DNA from: Asparagopsis taxiformis
Taxonomy: Eukaryota > Rhodophyta > Florideophyceae > Bonnemaisoniales > Bonnemaisoniaceae
Reading direction: 5' to 3'
NCBI GenBank assembly: GCA_030407315.1
Contig: JALQPE010000106.1
Coordinates: forward strand, 1-64,000
Length of the DNA: 64,000 bases
Made by a program: the position numbers and the translations under genes. This document shows positions 52,228 to 62,324 of the stretch, in pieces. How positions within the stretch are numbered: the stretch's first letter is position 1; each line of letters begins with the position of its first letter. The notes beneath the pieces are model-generated. The model saw nothing but the letters and a program-made list of their open reading frames with translations. It ran no database searches and was not told where the DNA came from.

Positions 52228-52606
52228 TATGGCGAAAAGCGGACTAGTCAGCTGGTGGAGTGGCAGGTCATTGTATTTTCGAATTGCTATCATAAAGTGT
52301 CGGAATGGCGGACTGGCAATTTCCGGTTGCTCCCATTGTACCAGGCTTGGTGGGGAGTATGGTGACATGCGATGGAAAGAAAGCATCTATGAATCTGGGC
52401 TCAAGTTGCTTGCAATGGACAGCCTGTGCCGGCACCGGTGGTATATTGGGGAGCTGAGGATACTAAAGACAACCAGCCGCCATTGGACAAGTGGCTTCTG
52501 CGTTTTAATATTATCTGCCAACGATGTCCCTCTACGTTTTTCGTGCTCGCAAGTAGAATCGTGTAGGCCACTAAGTTTACTACAGTACACCGGACCGCTG
52601 CGTTTC
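52228..52606. other. Host spacer right of Gypsy-B
   Basis: Before the Gypsy-B insertion this continued directly from 17430. I see no gene in it; it forms the downstream flank of the 484-residue gene ending at 52607. Confidence 0.55.
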
Positions 52607-54061
52607 TCACTTCAGAGCCGAAAATTCCGACGCGACAAAATCAGCAATGTCATCGACGAACCAACGCTTCCCCCTCAGCTTGTCCTGTTCTCCAACCAGC
52701 GTCTGCAACATCTGGAACTGACAATCTTCCGGTTCAAATCCAGTGTTCACCGCCAACCCCACTGTCTTCTTCCGTTTGTACACCACGATGTCACCCCTCC
52801 GGTAATCAAACGTGTGGTGAATTAGATCGCGAATCGACCCCGTCTTGGGCAGTTTACTGCAAGCGATCACATCCGCAATTCTAAAATGCACATCAATCTT
52901 CATCGCATTCACCGCCGTCACATGCTCATAATCCGTGCAATCCTGACGCATCAAACAGCCAGCTGAGTCACCGTCAACAGATGGATACCACGAAGACATG
53001 CCACCAAAATACCAGTTCATGTATAGCACCAGTTTGGACACGCTTGTCGCACCGGGTGCCAATCGATCCAGGAATGATTTGTCCGTCACTCGTTTGCATG
53101 TTTGTTCCGCATGTTTCACAGAGGTGACCCATCCGAGCACTGTCCGCTCCGTCAGCTCGACGTCCGCCCCGAATGTCAAATTGCCGTAGTATGGCACCGT
53201 TTCTACATCGTCTAAATCATTGTACTTGGGAACCGGATCGTCAAACGGCTTGGATCTTCGCATAAATATACCACTGTTGCCAGCAAAGAATGTCGTTATT
53301 TCCACAATGGCGTTATTGAACTTTACCTGGAATCCACCGAAACCTTCACACTGCAGCAAGATGCGATTGCGAGCTTTGCTAGACAGGTGTTGAATTACAT
53401 CGACACCGTCCTTCAAGTCCAACAAATCGTGCATCACCATTCTTGTCGGCCATGTGGCCGCCATAAACATGTCGCACACTTTCGGCCGTGAAACTGCTAG
53501 TTTCTGCAGTAGCGGCAACGAATGCGATAACAGGTTATTCTTGTCCTTGCCTGCTGCCAACGATGCAAGGTGCAATTGCGTGTACAGTCTAAAGCGCCAA
53601 ATTGCAACGCTAAGCGCTGCGACAGCAGCTCTCACCGAGTCGTTTTCAGCTTCATGTTCATCAGCTCGTCGAAAGCCCAGTTTGCGTGCTTCTGTTTTAC
53701 TGTCCAGAGCTGAGCAGGCATTCGCGAATTCCGTGGCGAAATTATCGTCCGTTCCGATGAGAAGATTCAAAGCGGTACTAACGTTTCCACGAACAATCGT
53801 GTGACATTCCTTGGCTTCATCAACTGTTTTAGCTTTGAAAAAGTCAATCATGCTTTCCCACACTTCTGTGGTACCAGCCATAGTCGACTCCTGATCACCT
53901 TCCCATTCGGCAGTGATGTTTTCCACGTCGAATCTCATGAAATTCTTGGTGAAGAAGTTTACCCATTTTTGCGCATAATTGTCACGTAGCAAGCCGCCAA
54001 TGATGGTGCCCTCGGCGGCCGCCATCAAGTAGGGCGTGATTTCTGGCGAATAGGACTCCAT
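52607..54061 (-). CDS. 484-residue protein of unknown family, paralogue 1
   Basis: ATG at 54061, no interruption, single exon. It is soluble-looking: no signal peptide or membrane segment is visible. It aligns end to end with the next gene (54613-56067): same length, and an identical 23-residue block at residues 225-247 beginning HLSSKARN and ending GFQVK in both. Other shared landmarks are ITPYLMA near the start, ATWP, RVTSKSFLDRLA-like, LYMNWY.GG.SSWY, and a C-terminal (D/E)DCQFQ. No catalytic motif known to me appears. A TATA-like box sits 63 bp upstream. The location between the ParB-like gene and the NB-ARC/WD40/TIR gene, all on one strand, may be meaningful or chance. Confidence 0.82.
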   Translation of the reverse strand: MESYSPEITPYLMAAAEGTIIGGLLRDNYAQKWVNFFTKNFMRFDVENITAEWEGDQESTMAGTTEVWESMIDFFKAKTVDEAKECHTIVRGNVSTALNLLIGTDDNFATEFANACSALDSKTEARKLGFRRADEHEAENDSVRAAVAALSVAIWRFRLYTQLHLASLAAGKDKNNLLSHSLPLLQKLAVSRPKVCDMFMAATWPTRMVMHDLLDLKDGVDVIQHLSSKARNRILLQCEGFGGFQVKFNNAIVEITTFFAGNSGIFMRRSKPFDDPVPKYNDLDDVETVPYYGNLTFGADVELTERTVLGWVTSVKHAEQTCKRVTDKSFLDRLAPGATSVSKLVLYMNWYFGGMSSWYPSVDGDSAGCLMRQDCTDYEHVTAVNAMKIDVHFRIADVIACSKLPKTGSIRDLIHHTFDYRRGDIVVYKRKKTVGLAVNTGFEPEDCQFQMLQTLVGEQDKLRGKRWFVDDIADFVASEFSALK

Positions 54062-54612
54062 TTTTGCTGAGCGGCAACTAATTGGGAGATGATGCTAGAC
54101 GGGTCGTGTGTCGCGGAGTGAGGCTTATACGGCCATCGAGTCGTATGAATACATGGCACATTGGATTATTCACTTGCATGTAGGGTATTGAAGTGCACGA
54201 ATACAGGCGTTTACTGGTGTTGGTGTGCCGTTAACAGTTGCGGTATGAAGTTGCTTATATCTTGCTGTGCTGGGTTGCAATGGTAAGTGAATCGCGTGTG
54301 GAAGCATTGTCGAGCGGTGGCGCAAGTTGCAGTTGCTTTGGTGTATTCGCATTGAGCAAGGCGATTTTTGAGGTCATTCAGATTGAGATCAGGATCATCG
54401 GATTTGGACTGTATTCACTGGTGCAGAATCTACATACGTTGGCAAAAGCGAGCGTTGCCCTTGTAGACTTTTACGGTGTAAAGCTGTCTGAAAGTACTGT
54501 GACGACAGTGCACAGTATCATTGATACTCAGAGAGCAGATATCGACCTCGATGTAATATTAACGATCCTTACGCTTGCAATTTGTTCACCCCCTGAGTGC
54601 TACACGAATATA
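54062..54612. other. Spacer between the two 484-residue genes
   Basis: It holds the TATA-like box of paralogue 1. A plus-strand frame (54238-54987) overlaps the next gene and is treated as a shadow. Confidence 0.55.
54124..54129 (-). promoter_or_regulatory. TATA-like box of the 484-residue paralogue 1
   Basis: TATAAG on the minus strand, 63 bp before the ATG; same distance as in the neighbouring paralogue. Confidence 0.45.
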
Positions 54613-56067
54613 TTACTTCTGTCCGTACTTTTCATCAACCCAGCTGGCCAAATCACCGATAATGCCGGCCGGCACGCAAGGTTTGTGCACGACCGTGTCC
54701 AATGCTTGGAATTGACAGTCCTTGGCCGTGAATCCGCTCAATACAACCAGTGCACTTCCGCCTCTCCGATTAAAAATAAACACATCCTCCTGACGATGGT
54801 CAAATGTGTGATGAACCAGGTCTTGAATCGACCCGTCTTTCCCCAACTTGCTGCATGCGATAATATCACCAACTCGGAAATGCGTGTCCATCTTCAACGC
54901 ATTGGACGTCGGTACAAGCACATCCTTGGTAGCATCTTCCCTCATCAATGTTCCGTAATTATCTCCTTCCGTGCTTTGATACCATGAGGACAAACCACCA
55001 ATGTACCAGTTCAGATAAAGTATGATTTTGGAAATACTAGTGGGTCCAACCGCTAGACGGTCGAGGAATGACTTGGATGTAACCCTGGAAAACTTGGCAG
55101 TGGATTTGTTGGCACGTGTAACCCAACCGAGTACTTTCCGTTCACCCAGTTCTTTTCCCGCTCCAAACAGCAGATTGCCGTGATAGTCAGCGTTGAGCTC
55201 GGTGGCAAGCAACTCCGAATACTTTGCAATCTGCTCAATATTCTCTGCATCGTCGGAACAGTCACGGACAAACACACCACTATCACCATTGTGGAACGTC
55301 GTCACCTCTGTCACAGTATCATCAGTCTTCACTTGAAAGCCACCAAAGCCCTCGCATTGCAACAAGATACGATTACGAGCCTTGCTAGACAAGTGCTTCA
55401 ACGGGTCATCGTTGGGTGCACGATCCAAAAGATCATGCAAAGCCATTCTAGCTGGCCATGTAGCCACATCGAACACTTCACTGATCTTCTGCACACTCGT
55501 GGACAGTCGCAATAAAGTTCCCAACGACTGTGACAATACACTTGCCGATTCATCCTTCGGGGAAAGCATGGCGACATGAAGCTGACATCTGCATTTGAAT
55601 CGCCAGATACAAACGGCCATCATTCCAACGGCGGATTTAATGGATTGGTTTTTCGCACCTTGTTCAGCAGCCTGCTGTTCACCCCAGGCGCGAGCTTCCT
55701 CGGGGCCGTCTTGAGCGAAAGATTCATTGGCAAATTTGGTTGCGAATTCATCGTTGGAACCGAGCAGATTCTCTAGGTCGGCTCCGAGTGCTCCACGTAC
55801 CTTGCCGAGTTGGTTCTTGGCAGGTTCGTAGGACGAACATTTGAGGAATTCAACCATGTTGTGCCAAAGCTGTGGAGAGGCGGCCATGTCGGCGGACTTG
55901 TCTCCTTGCCATTCTGCAGAGATGTTGTTGACGTCGTAGCGAAGCATATGATTTTCGAAGAGTTGAGCCCATTTAGACGCATAGTTGGGCTGGAGAAGAC
56001 CGCCGACAAGCGTTCCCTCGGCCACAGCCATGAGGTAGGGCGTGATGTGAGACGTGTAGGAATACAT
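54613..56067 (-). CDS. 484-residue protein of unknown family, paralogue 2
   Basis: ATG at 56067, one exon, full length 484 residues like its neighbour. Conserved with paralogue 1: ITPYLMA(A/V)AEGT at residues 8-19, ISAEW/ITAEW near 50, NDEFATKFAN/DDNFATEFAN near 105, CIWRF/AIWRF near 154, ATWP(A/T)RM near 202, the 23-residue block at 225-247, NWYIGG.SSWY, and HHTFD.R near the end. Variable regions are surface-like and charged. Conservation spread along the whole length with no indels in the first 247 residues suggests a folded, selected protein. I do not recognise the family or a catalytic triad. A TATAAA box lies 64 bp upstream. Confidence 0.82.
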   Translation of the reverse strand: MYSYTSHITPYLMAVAEGTLVGGLLQPNYASKWAQLFENHMLRYDVNNISAEWQGDKSADMAASPQLWHNMVEFLKCSSYEPAKNQLGKVRGALGADLENLLGSNDEFATKFANESFAQDGPEEARAWGEQQAAEQGAKNQSIKSAVGMMAVCIWRFKCRCQLHVAMLSPKDESASVLSQSLGTLLRLSTSVQKISEVFDVATWPARMALHDLLDRAPNDDPLKHLSSKARNRILLQCEGFGGFQVKTDDTVTEVTTFHNGDSGVFVRDCSDDAENIEQIAKYSELLATELNADYHGNLLFGAGKELGERKVLGWVTRANKSTAKFSRVTSKSFLDRLAVGPTSISKIILYLNWYIGGLSSWYQSTEGDNYGTLMREDATKDVLVPTSNALKMDTHFRVGDIIACSKLGKDGSIQDLVHHTFDHRQEDVFIFNRRGGSALVVLSGFTAKDCQFQALDTVVHKPCVPAGIIGDLASWVDEKYGQK

Positions 56068-56697
56068 GATGACTTGGAGGTAGACAGATAACGATGGTGC
56101 TCAAGGATAATTGCGACCATCTTAGGCGGCTTTATAAGTTCGTCTGAAGAGAGGAAAATGATGGACCTGCGGTGCAGAAGAAGATGTGAATTAAGTGTTA
56201 CAAAAATGAAAGGATAACTCTGTTGAGGGAGGTTGATGTGTGACAAGCATAATGTTTATTCAAAGTAGAGAACGGGACAAAGAGGGCAGCGGTGTCAAAA
56301 CGACACTTGTATTCGATGCACAGGAGTTGGCGATGATCAAACATAACCACGAATTAACTTGGCGGGCAGGTGACTGGAACGGTTGACTGGAAAGCTGGCT
56401 GCTCGCATGTAACATATGGCCGTCTAGCAGCAATCGACATCTGCATCCGTGGTGTAAAGATGACTCATCCCATTGATCGAGGGCCAAAATTAAATCATGA
56501 CTATTAGTACCTGCCATATGGCGATCTGTGCTCAACTGTATCATTAAAGGTGTTGGCTGTTTCTACGCACTGTCGCAGCGAGTGCAAGTGCGTGCGGCTC
56601 CGACCCGTTTCTTCATTTTGCCTTGTTGGCGATCTAGCCAACTGGGCGAAATCTATGTCAAATTGGCCACCCACTCGGCGACAAATCCAATCCCCAT
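56068..56697. other. Spacer between paralogue 2 and the TIR gene
   Basis: Apart from the TATAAA box no feature is supported. Confidence 0.5.
56131..56136 (-). promoter_or_regulatory. TATA box of the 484-residue paralogue 2
   Basis: TATAAA on the minus strand, 64 bp upstream of the ATG at 56067. Confidence 0.55.
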
Positions 56698-58490
56698 CTA
56701 AGGCATGGCTGCAACAACAGCATCTGATAAATGTTTGGCAAAACTGGCTCGTTTGCGAACCTCTTCTCCACCTTGCCCATTCGTCACACATTCACGATTT
56801 TCAATTCCCGTGATATATCGTAGACTTTGAAACGCATTGAGAATGTCCTGATATGAGCCACCTTCCTCAGCCACCCATTTGAACAAACTTTCCTTCTTGA
56901 AAAGACTTTCACCGTTTTCATCGCGTAACGAGAACAACGTATCAAAGTTGACACAGTCTTGCAAGTGCAGCCGATAGAAGACAGGAATAATAATTACAGC
57001 TCGTTCGCGGTCCTTTCGCGCTTTTCGAAATCGACGTAAGAAGCAGTACACTTCTCTCATAGTCAATTTTTGCGCGGCATATTCTGGAGATAGAATGACA
57101 ACCGCAGCTTTTGTTGTCTCCATTGCGTAGACCCTTTCTTGCGCCGCATTATGACCTGGCTTCAATGAAAAAATATCCAGGAACACCTTATATCCAAGAG
57201 CTACTAGCAATCGGTACAGCTCCTCTGCAAGCAGTTTGTCTGATCCGTCGTAACTGATATACACATCATAAATGTCCTTCACGACCTCCCTTTCCGATTT
57301 GTTATTATCACCACACAAATTGGTCGGTGCGGGGTTGGAGTGTGACGCATTAGCGTGCACATTAGTCGGCTGGGCAGTGACCGTCGTTCCTGCTTCCACT
57401 TCATATCCCGGTTGCGCCGTGACGAGAGAATCCTGCGAGTCTGAAAGGTCGCTTTCGACAAACTCGGTCGCGCTTCCTTCCATTAAATCTATATGATGTA
57501 AGCCGCCATTTTTCCATAATATCCACATGCGATTCATGTCGTGTGAGAAAGCAACTTCATGTGGATCTTGTTGTAACGAGGCAATACAATGATCACTATT
57601 ACTGTCCCCTTCTACCAGGTCAATATCACGTTGGGGAAGGAAATTTGCTCTTTTGCAGCAGACAAATTTTTTTCTTTCCGATCTCGCGTCATGACCATCC
57701 AACCTTTTCGGTTCGCTGGGTCTATTCATAAAGTCCCACTGAAATTGCGATGACCTCCAAATATCCTTATAACCGCTGTACACACAAACTCTGAAAACAA
57801 GTGTGCAGCTATCTGCTGTGAACGCAATTGACGTTACAATGGGTCTAGCCGGCTCAGCGGCGCACATTTCAAACTTTGCAACGTCAATACAACGCCTTCT
57901 TCTCCCCGCTACTACGTCAAAAACGTACAACTTGTTGTACATCTCACGAGATGTGAATGCGACCCATTTTTGATCACTCGAAACTGCAATTCTGTTAATA
58001 CTACTGATGGCATTTTTTGTGGTGCGATGAATCATCTCCAAGTCGACAGAGCACCTCGCTTGTGCATCATGCATCTGATGGATGTCGCATATTTCAAGCA
58101 GGCCACAACCTTGACTTTGAGTTTCGTCTTGTTGACGGCTATTTCGGCGCCCATCTTCAGCTTGACCCGGGCCTTTATGGTGCAATACGATTGTGTTGCC
58201 ATCGGCAGAAACACCAAATGCACTGATATTGGCAAATTGATCTTCAACCGGTATTTGGCGGAATTGCGCGTGCCAAACGTACACTGCATAGTGGTTGTAC
58301 GAGTTGGCATATAATTCTTTGCCATCACTGCTGAGGCGCAACGAAGTAACGCTATCCATGTGATAGTTCACAAACTTGCATTGTAGTTGGCAATTTTCCA
58401 AATCTCCCGACAACCCGACGTCCCAAACCAATATCTCGCCATGACTACCAGCGTATAGCATGTTGCCTTCGTTGTTGAAGATTATCGATT
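56698..58490 (-). CDS. WD40 and TIR half of an NB-ARC/WD40/TIR protein
   Basis: This frame is open from just before 58461 (GVESIIFNNEGN precedes the first Met) and continues the propeller of the neighbouring frame. Residues about 1-340 carry more WD40-type blades (GEILVWDVG, AVYVWHA, KLYVFDVV). After a Ser/Ala-rich linker a TIR domain follows (about residues 395-500): DVYISYDGSDK, YKVFLD, VVILSPEYA and LTMREVYCFL, where the Glu in MRE occupies the place of the catalytic Glu of NAD-cleaving TIR domains. TIR domains signal by NAD cleavage or by assembling with other TIRs; the sequence does not tell which applies. A C-terminal TIR after a WD40 sensor is unlike plant TIR-NB-LRR proteins, where TIR is N-terminal. 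The first Met at 58461 is probably not a real start. Confidence 0.82.
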
Positions 58491-61019
58491 CTACACCCTT
58501 TTATGTTTAAGGTATACGTTTGCGGATTTTGTTTCATCTTGCTCATTGTTCCAAACATGTACAGAACAATCTACCGCACAAGCGATCAATTTCTCATCCC
58601 GTCTCATGACAATGCACTTCACCGACTGCGGGTAGGTGATTTCTTTGACGGCGCTCTTATTATTAATTTTCCACAGGCAAACCACATGATCCGAAGAACT
58701 CGATGCAAAGTATTCTCCACTTCCACCACCACACGTGAGACAGTTCAATCTGCCTGTGCGAGGTGGGCCAAAATCGTCCTTCTCATTACCTTTGTAATAC
58801 CAAAGCACGAGACGGCTGGTATTTCTAGTGCTGCTTACCCCGAGTATAATGCGATCGGATCCCCACTGGCCTTCAACGCAAGTGATTTTCTCATCTTTGC
58901 CCATGTAAAATTCCACATCATTTTGGCCGCGATCGTGGTAGTGCAACAGCACAGTTCCATCTGAGAAGAGGAAACAAATCTTGTCTGACGTTTTGTCTGC
59001 ACAAATTTCGAGTGCCACCTTTGGACATTTTGTTAGTGTTCTATTAACGCGTCCGTCGTGGAGGCTGAGAATGCGTGCTTCCTTTCTCGTGGCTACCATG
59101 ACGAATTCGTACTTGTCTGGCAAAACCTCCATGGCAGCAATCGGTAAGTCGCACGAAAGTTTTCGCTTCAAGTTCACTTCCAGACCCTCGTGGTAGTGTA
59201 ACATTCCTGCAGATGGTTTCAACCATGGACGATCGGCATGTGCAATTATGCTCGCGATCAAGGCTCTCAAAATGTTCGACGTAGGCTTCAAAAATGAAAG
59301 TCTTCCGTACAACTGAAAAGCATACTGTCGATGATGGGCAAACAATGGTACCATGCACTTGTGCATAATGTCCACAAGGACGTCAATTGCATATTGAATA
59401 GGCCTAGCGTCATTTGTCTCCTGTTCAACTCTTGCTCTCAGAAGAAGCAAATCAGATATCACTGGATGAAAAGGAATATGCGGACCTTCGTTGATGCGTA
59501 TTTGAATCCATCGGTAATCCATTACCAATTGCCGAACTTTTTCCAGTTGACCGCCGCATGATAAATGCCAAACCAAATTATTCTTCAGATACTCATTGCT
59601 TGAAATGATTTGGCGAGTTTCGGGAACCGAAAGCAAGTCTTCGTCGATGGAAAAGTACGCCTCGACAAAGCGGCGATGTACATCGGGAGTCCTCTCGGCG
59701 GATGATTTAATTTCTTCGTGTATCAAGTCATGAATTACGAAATGATCACCGTCTTCTGCGCATGTCAGTATTTTCGCTTTCGTGAGTACCGAAACTGATT
59801 TCTCAACTTGAATGTTGTTTTTTTGCCACAGTTTCTCCAGAACATGGAGTGGAATCTTGGTTCGCCGCTTGAATATCGCCAAGGAAGAAATGACTTCTGA
59901 CATTCGATTGCCCTGTTCGTCGAAAAGGTCTCGTATCTTCAAACTAGCTTGCAAAACTTGAGAGAATGAATATTGCTTTGGTCGTGTGATCGCAAAGCTA
60001 TCTGGGAAACATTGCAAAACAGCGCAGCAAACACAACCAAGATTCTTCCTACCTCTCCATAACTTTGATGGCGTTTTCGTACTACGACCACATCGGCCAG
60101 AGCAATTGTTGTTCCTTTGTCGTAATAGAAGAACAGATGCTCCGGCAAGACTTACTGTCATTGACAAGTTGCCGCATATTGAGAACAAGTCGGCGGATGA
60201 ATGCGAGCCTCGAGGTAGCGCAGAGTCAAAGTTGGATTCTGGCGTGCGTGCAGAGTGGCGGAAAATACAAATAGCTTTGTGGTTGGCAAACGGGGCATCA
60301 ACTGTTTGGTGATTGACTTGATCATCGGCTTCCTCGTCAGATTCACTATCCATTTGCATGTCAGCATCGTCCGTCAGTATGTTGGGAATATGAATATCAC
60401 AAAGCAACGAGGCGGCGTGATGATTTTCATTGGATGACATAAGCAACTTGAGCGAAGAAGGGCGCTGTTTGGAAATTTGGCGAACTGCTTCGGCAACTCG
60501 TTTGAGCAGAAAATTGATCGGTTCTACAGCAACATGAACATCTTCGATAATGATCAATACACCGTCTCCGAGCCACGAAACAATCTCTTGCATGAGATGC
60601 GGATGGGCGCTTTCATGAGCAACCAAGTTGACAAATTCGTGCAAGTTTTGTGAACAGAGATGAGACACGAGCTGGAACAAGTGATCGAGAAAGGACGGAA
60701 GATCGAGATCTGGGCTAAGTTGAATGAGCCAAATAGCCTTATGAAAGACGGTACGCACTCTACGATCATGTGCAATGAAACTGATTGCGACTGATTTTCC
60801 GGAACCGGAGTGTCCCTGCAGTAAGATGACAGAGGTATTCGGTTGGTCGGACAGCAAGCAACGTTTGAGCTGGCCGTCAGGCGTGTGTTTATGGCTGGTG
60901 AAATCGAGGAGGGATTGGGACGGACTCGGTACGTTGCATACGAGATTCTGCCACGCATAATGTTTGCACACGGTGAGCAAGTTTGGAAAACGGCCGGATG
61001 TGGTTGGAACGGTTTGCAT
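58491..61019 (-). CDS. NB-ARC and WD40 half of an NB-ARC/WD40/TIR protein
   Basis: ATG at 61019; 842 residues. Walker A GHSGSGKS at residues 69-76, Walker B VLIIIED at 154-160, and LLMSSNE near 195 in the place of the sensor strand. A winged-helix region (about 370-480) includes IPLHVLEKLW and VIHDLIHEE, the counterpart of the MHD/LHDL motif of STAND ATPases such as APAF-1 and plant NB-ARC proteins. From about residue 640 WD40 blades begin (SDHVVCLWKI, CSVHVWN). The frame stops at 58491 in the middle of the propeller; adding one A to the run at about 58498-58501 would join it to the next frame. So a single gene of about 1440 residues is likely, broken by a sequencing error or a young mutation. 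A STAND ATPase of this kind is expected to be a ligand-triggered switch in the cytoplasm. Confidence 0.85.
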   Translation of the reverse strand: MQTVPTTSGRFPNLLTVCKHYAWQNLVCNVPSPSQSLLDFTSHKHTPDGQLKRCLLSDQPNTSVILLQGHSGSGKSVAISFIAHDRRVRTVFHKAIWLIQLSPDLDLPSFLDHLFQLVSHLCSQNLHEFVNLVAHESAHPHLMQEIVSWLGDGVLIIIEDVHVAVEPINFLLKRVAEAVRQISKQRPSSLKLLMSSNENHHAASLLCDIHIPNILTDDADMQMDSESDEEADDQVNHQTVDAPFANHKAICIFRHSARTPESNFDSALPRGSHSSADLFSICGNLSMTVSLAGASVLLLRQRNNNCSGRCGRSTKTPSKLWRGRKNLGCVCCAVLQCFPDSFAITRPKQYSFSQVLQASLKIRDLFDEQGNRMSEVISSLAIFKRRTKIPLHVLEKLWQKNNIQVEKSVSVLTKAKILTCAEDGDHFVIHDLIHEEIKSSAERTPDVHRRFVEAYFSIDEDLLSVPETRQIISSNEYLKNNLVWHLSCGGQLEKVRQLVMDYRWIQIRINEGPHIPFHPVISDLLLLRARVEQETNDARPIQYAIDVLVDIMHKCMVPLFAHHRQYAFQLYGRLSFLKPTSNILRALIASIIAHADRPWLKPSAGMLHYHEGLEVNLKRKLSCDLPIAAMEVLPDKYEFVMVATRKEARILSLHDGRVNRTLTKCPKVALEICADKTSDKICFLFSDGTVLLHYHDRGQNDVEFYMGKDEKITCVEGQWGSDRIILGVSSTRNTSRLVLWYYKGNEKDDFGPPRTGRLNCLTCGGGSGEYFASSSSDHVVCLWKINNKSAVKEITYPQSVKCIVMRRDEKLIACAVDCSVHVWNNEQDETKSANVYLKHKRV

Positions 61020-61850
61020 CTAGGTGAGGTAGGGACTGAAGAGCGGAGATGAAGATGTGCTGATGACGTTTGCGCAGTCTCGCCGCATCGCGACGGTGTA
61101 AATATGAACGAGGTGTAGAGATGGTGGCCATCGTTGTCTGTAAGTGCTGCGGCTGTGCAACTCGTTCATCCGATTCGATGATGGATCAAGTTGAGATTGT
61201 GGCGAACAAGATGTCAAGCTACTCATGAGAAGCGTCCATGTGTGCCACTTGGCAGTCTAAAATTGCAGCAATGTGAAAGAATAACGAAAATATTTTAAAA
61301 CTTTTCGAAAAGATATGTTGCGCGAGTTGTAAGCGGTGCGCGGTACGCGCGTCTGGAAAGTGCATGCAAGGTGAAACCCTTGGTGTACCGGGACATCTTA
61401 GAGAGGTAATGAAGAAGTTGTCATGTCGTGGTGCGGAAATGTATCGTTGCAAAGGAGAAATATAAGTGTCCCTCACGAGCTGTCCAGCCTTGTTGACAGC
61501 AAATTGAATCATACCCGAGAAAAGACAGTCGCCAATAATTGCCAATAAGAGCCGTTGGACGTGTCGATACCGTCGGACAGGAGGGCAAGTACGCCGTGCA
61601 ACTATAGTATTGACCAATCCTCAATCAGCGCAGATCATCAAATTACACGCTGGAAGATGATCTGTGCATCGGCTCGACGACGGGCACAATTGAGGACAGT
61701 GCGCGAATAGGGGGCACTTTGAAGCGAGCATGAAATTGCAGATAGGACCGCCACGTTTGTACGTGAACGAGGTAGCGACCCAACGAATTGGGTGCGCTCC
61801 CTGCAAGTTGTGACGTGTACCGGCAGGACATGGCAACTAGACATTGGGAG

Positions 61851-61859
61851 TATAAATAG
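61851..61859 (+). promoter_or_regulatory. TATA box TATAAATAG
   Basis: Good TATA match on the plus strand with no long gene behind it; a 25-codon frame starts 92 bp downstream. Confidence 0.4.
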
Positions 61860-61942
61860 CGCATGTCCATGTTCCACTCTGCAGTCTGTGTATTTTTACT
61901 GCTAGCTAGCTACACTCGTATGACGTGATTTTTGTCAAACAA

Positions 61943-62020
61943 ATGGACTGCACTGGTTGCAGCTCACCATCGGTTATCACAATGTCGATCGATATGTTCA
62001 CGGTGTGGAATCGAATGTGA
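61943..62020 (+). CDS. Possible 25-residue peptide behind a TATA box
   Basis: ATG at 61943, stop TGA at 62018-62020. The peptide starts MDCTGCSSPS, with two Cys spaced by two residues. Too short to be judged from sequence alone; it could be a first exon or chance. Confidence 0.12.
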   Translation: MDCTGCSSPSVITMSIDMFTVWNRM

Positions 62021-62096
62021 GCGACGATTGTACACTGCTGCGATCGCTGTCGGCGTTCTACTAGCTAGTAACACTGTTGCTGAGATGAATAAGCGC

Positions 62097-62231
62097 TCAT
62101 GCAGCTGATGTAGCATCCGAAGTATCCTTGTCTTTACCCTTGGATTTGTTGCAGCTGACGAGAATCGACACCGACATGTGCAGCTGACTTGAAGGTAGCC
62201 AGCGTCGATGGAGGAGAACTGATGATGTCAT
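62097..62231 (-). CDS. Possible 44-residue peptide behind a TATA box
   Basis: ATG at 62231 on the minus strand, 86 bp after a TATAAATA box (62317-62324). The peptide ends CNKSKGKDKDTSDATSAA, a charged, Lys/Asp-rich tail. No family recognised; its length makes coding uncertain. Confidence 0.2.
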   Translation of the reverse strand: MTSSVLLHRRWLPSSQLHMSVSILVSCNKSKGKDKDTSDATSAA

Positions 62232-62244
62232 GAGGTGCGATTGT

Positions 62245-62280
62245 GACGGACGGACGGACGGACGGACGGATGGATGGACG
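62245..62280 (+). repeat. GACG/GATG tetranucleotide microsatellite
   Basis: GACG repeats about six times, then GATG units; it lies in the leader of the 44-codon frame on the other strand. Confidence 0.85.
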
Positions 62281-62316
62281 GCTGGATGAGCGCCAACAGC
62301 AGTAGTGGCACGCAGG

Positions 62317-62324
62317 TATTTATA
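62317..62324 (-). promoter_or_regulatory. TATA box TATAAATA
   Basis: Exact TATAAATA on the minus strand, facing away from the TATA box at 61851 on the plus strand only in sense of strand; the two point toward each other. Confidence 0.4.

Noticed and set aside
54238..54987. 249-residue plus-strand gene overlapping paralogue 2
   Set aside because: More than half lies antisense to the conserved 484-residue gene, and there is no supporting motif.
58485..58505. Programmed ribosomal frameshift in the receptor gene
   Set aside because: The A run and GGG are not placed as a slippery heptamer in the zero frame; a lost base is simpler.
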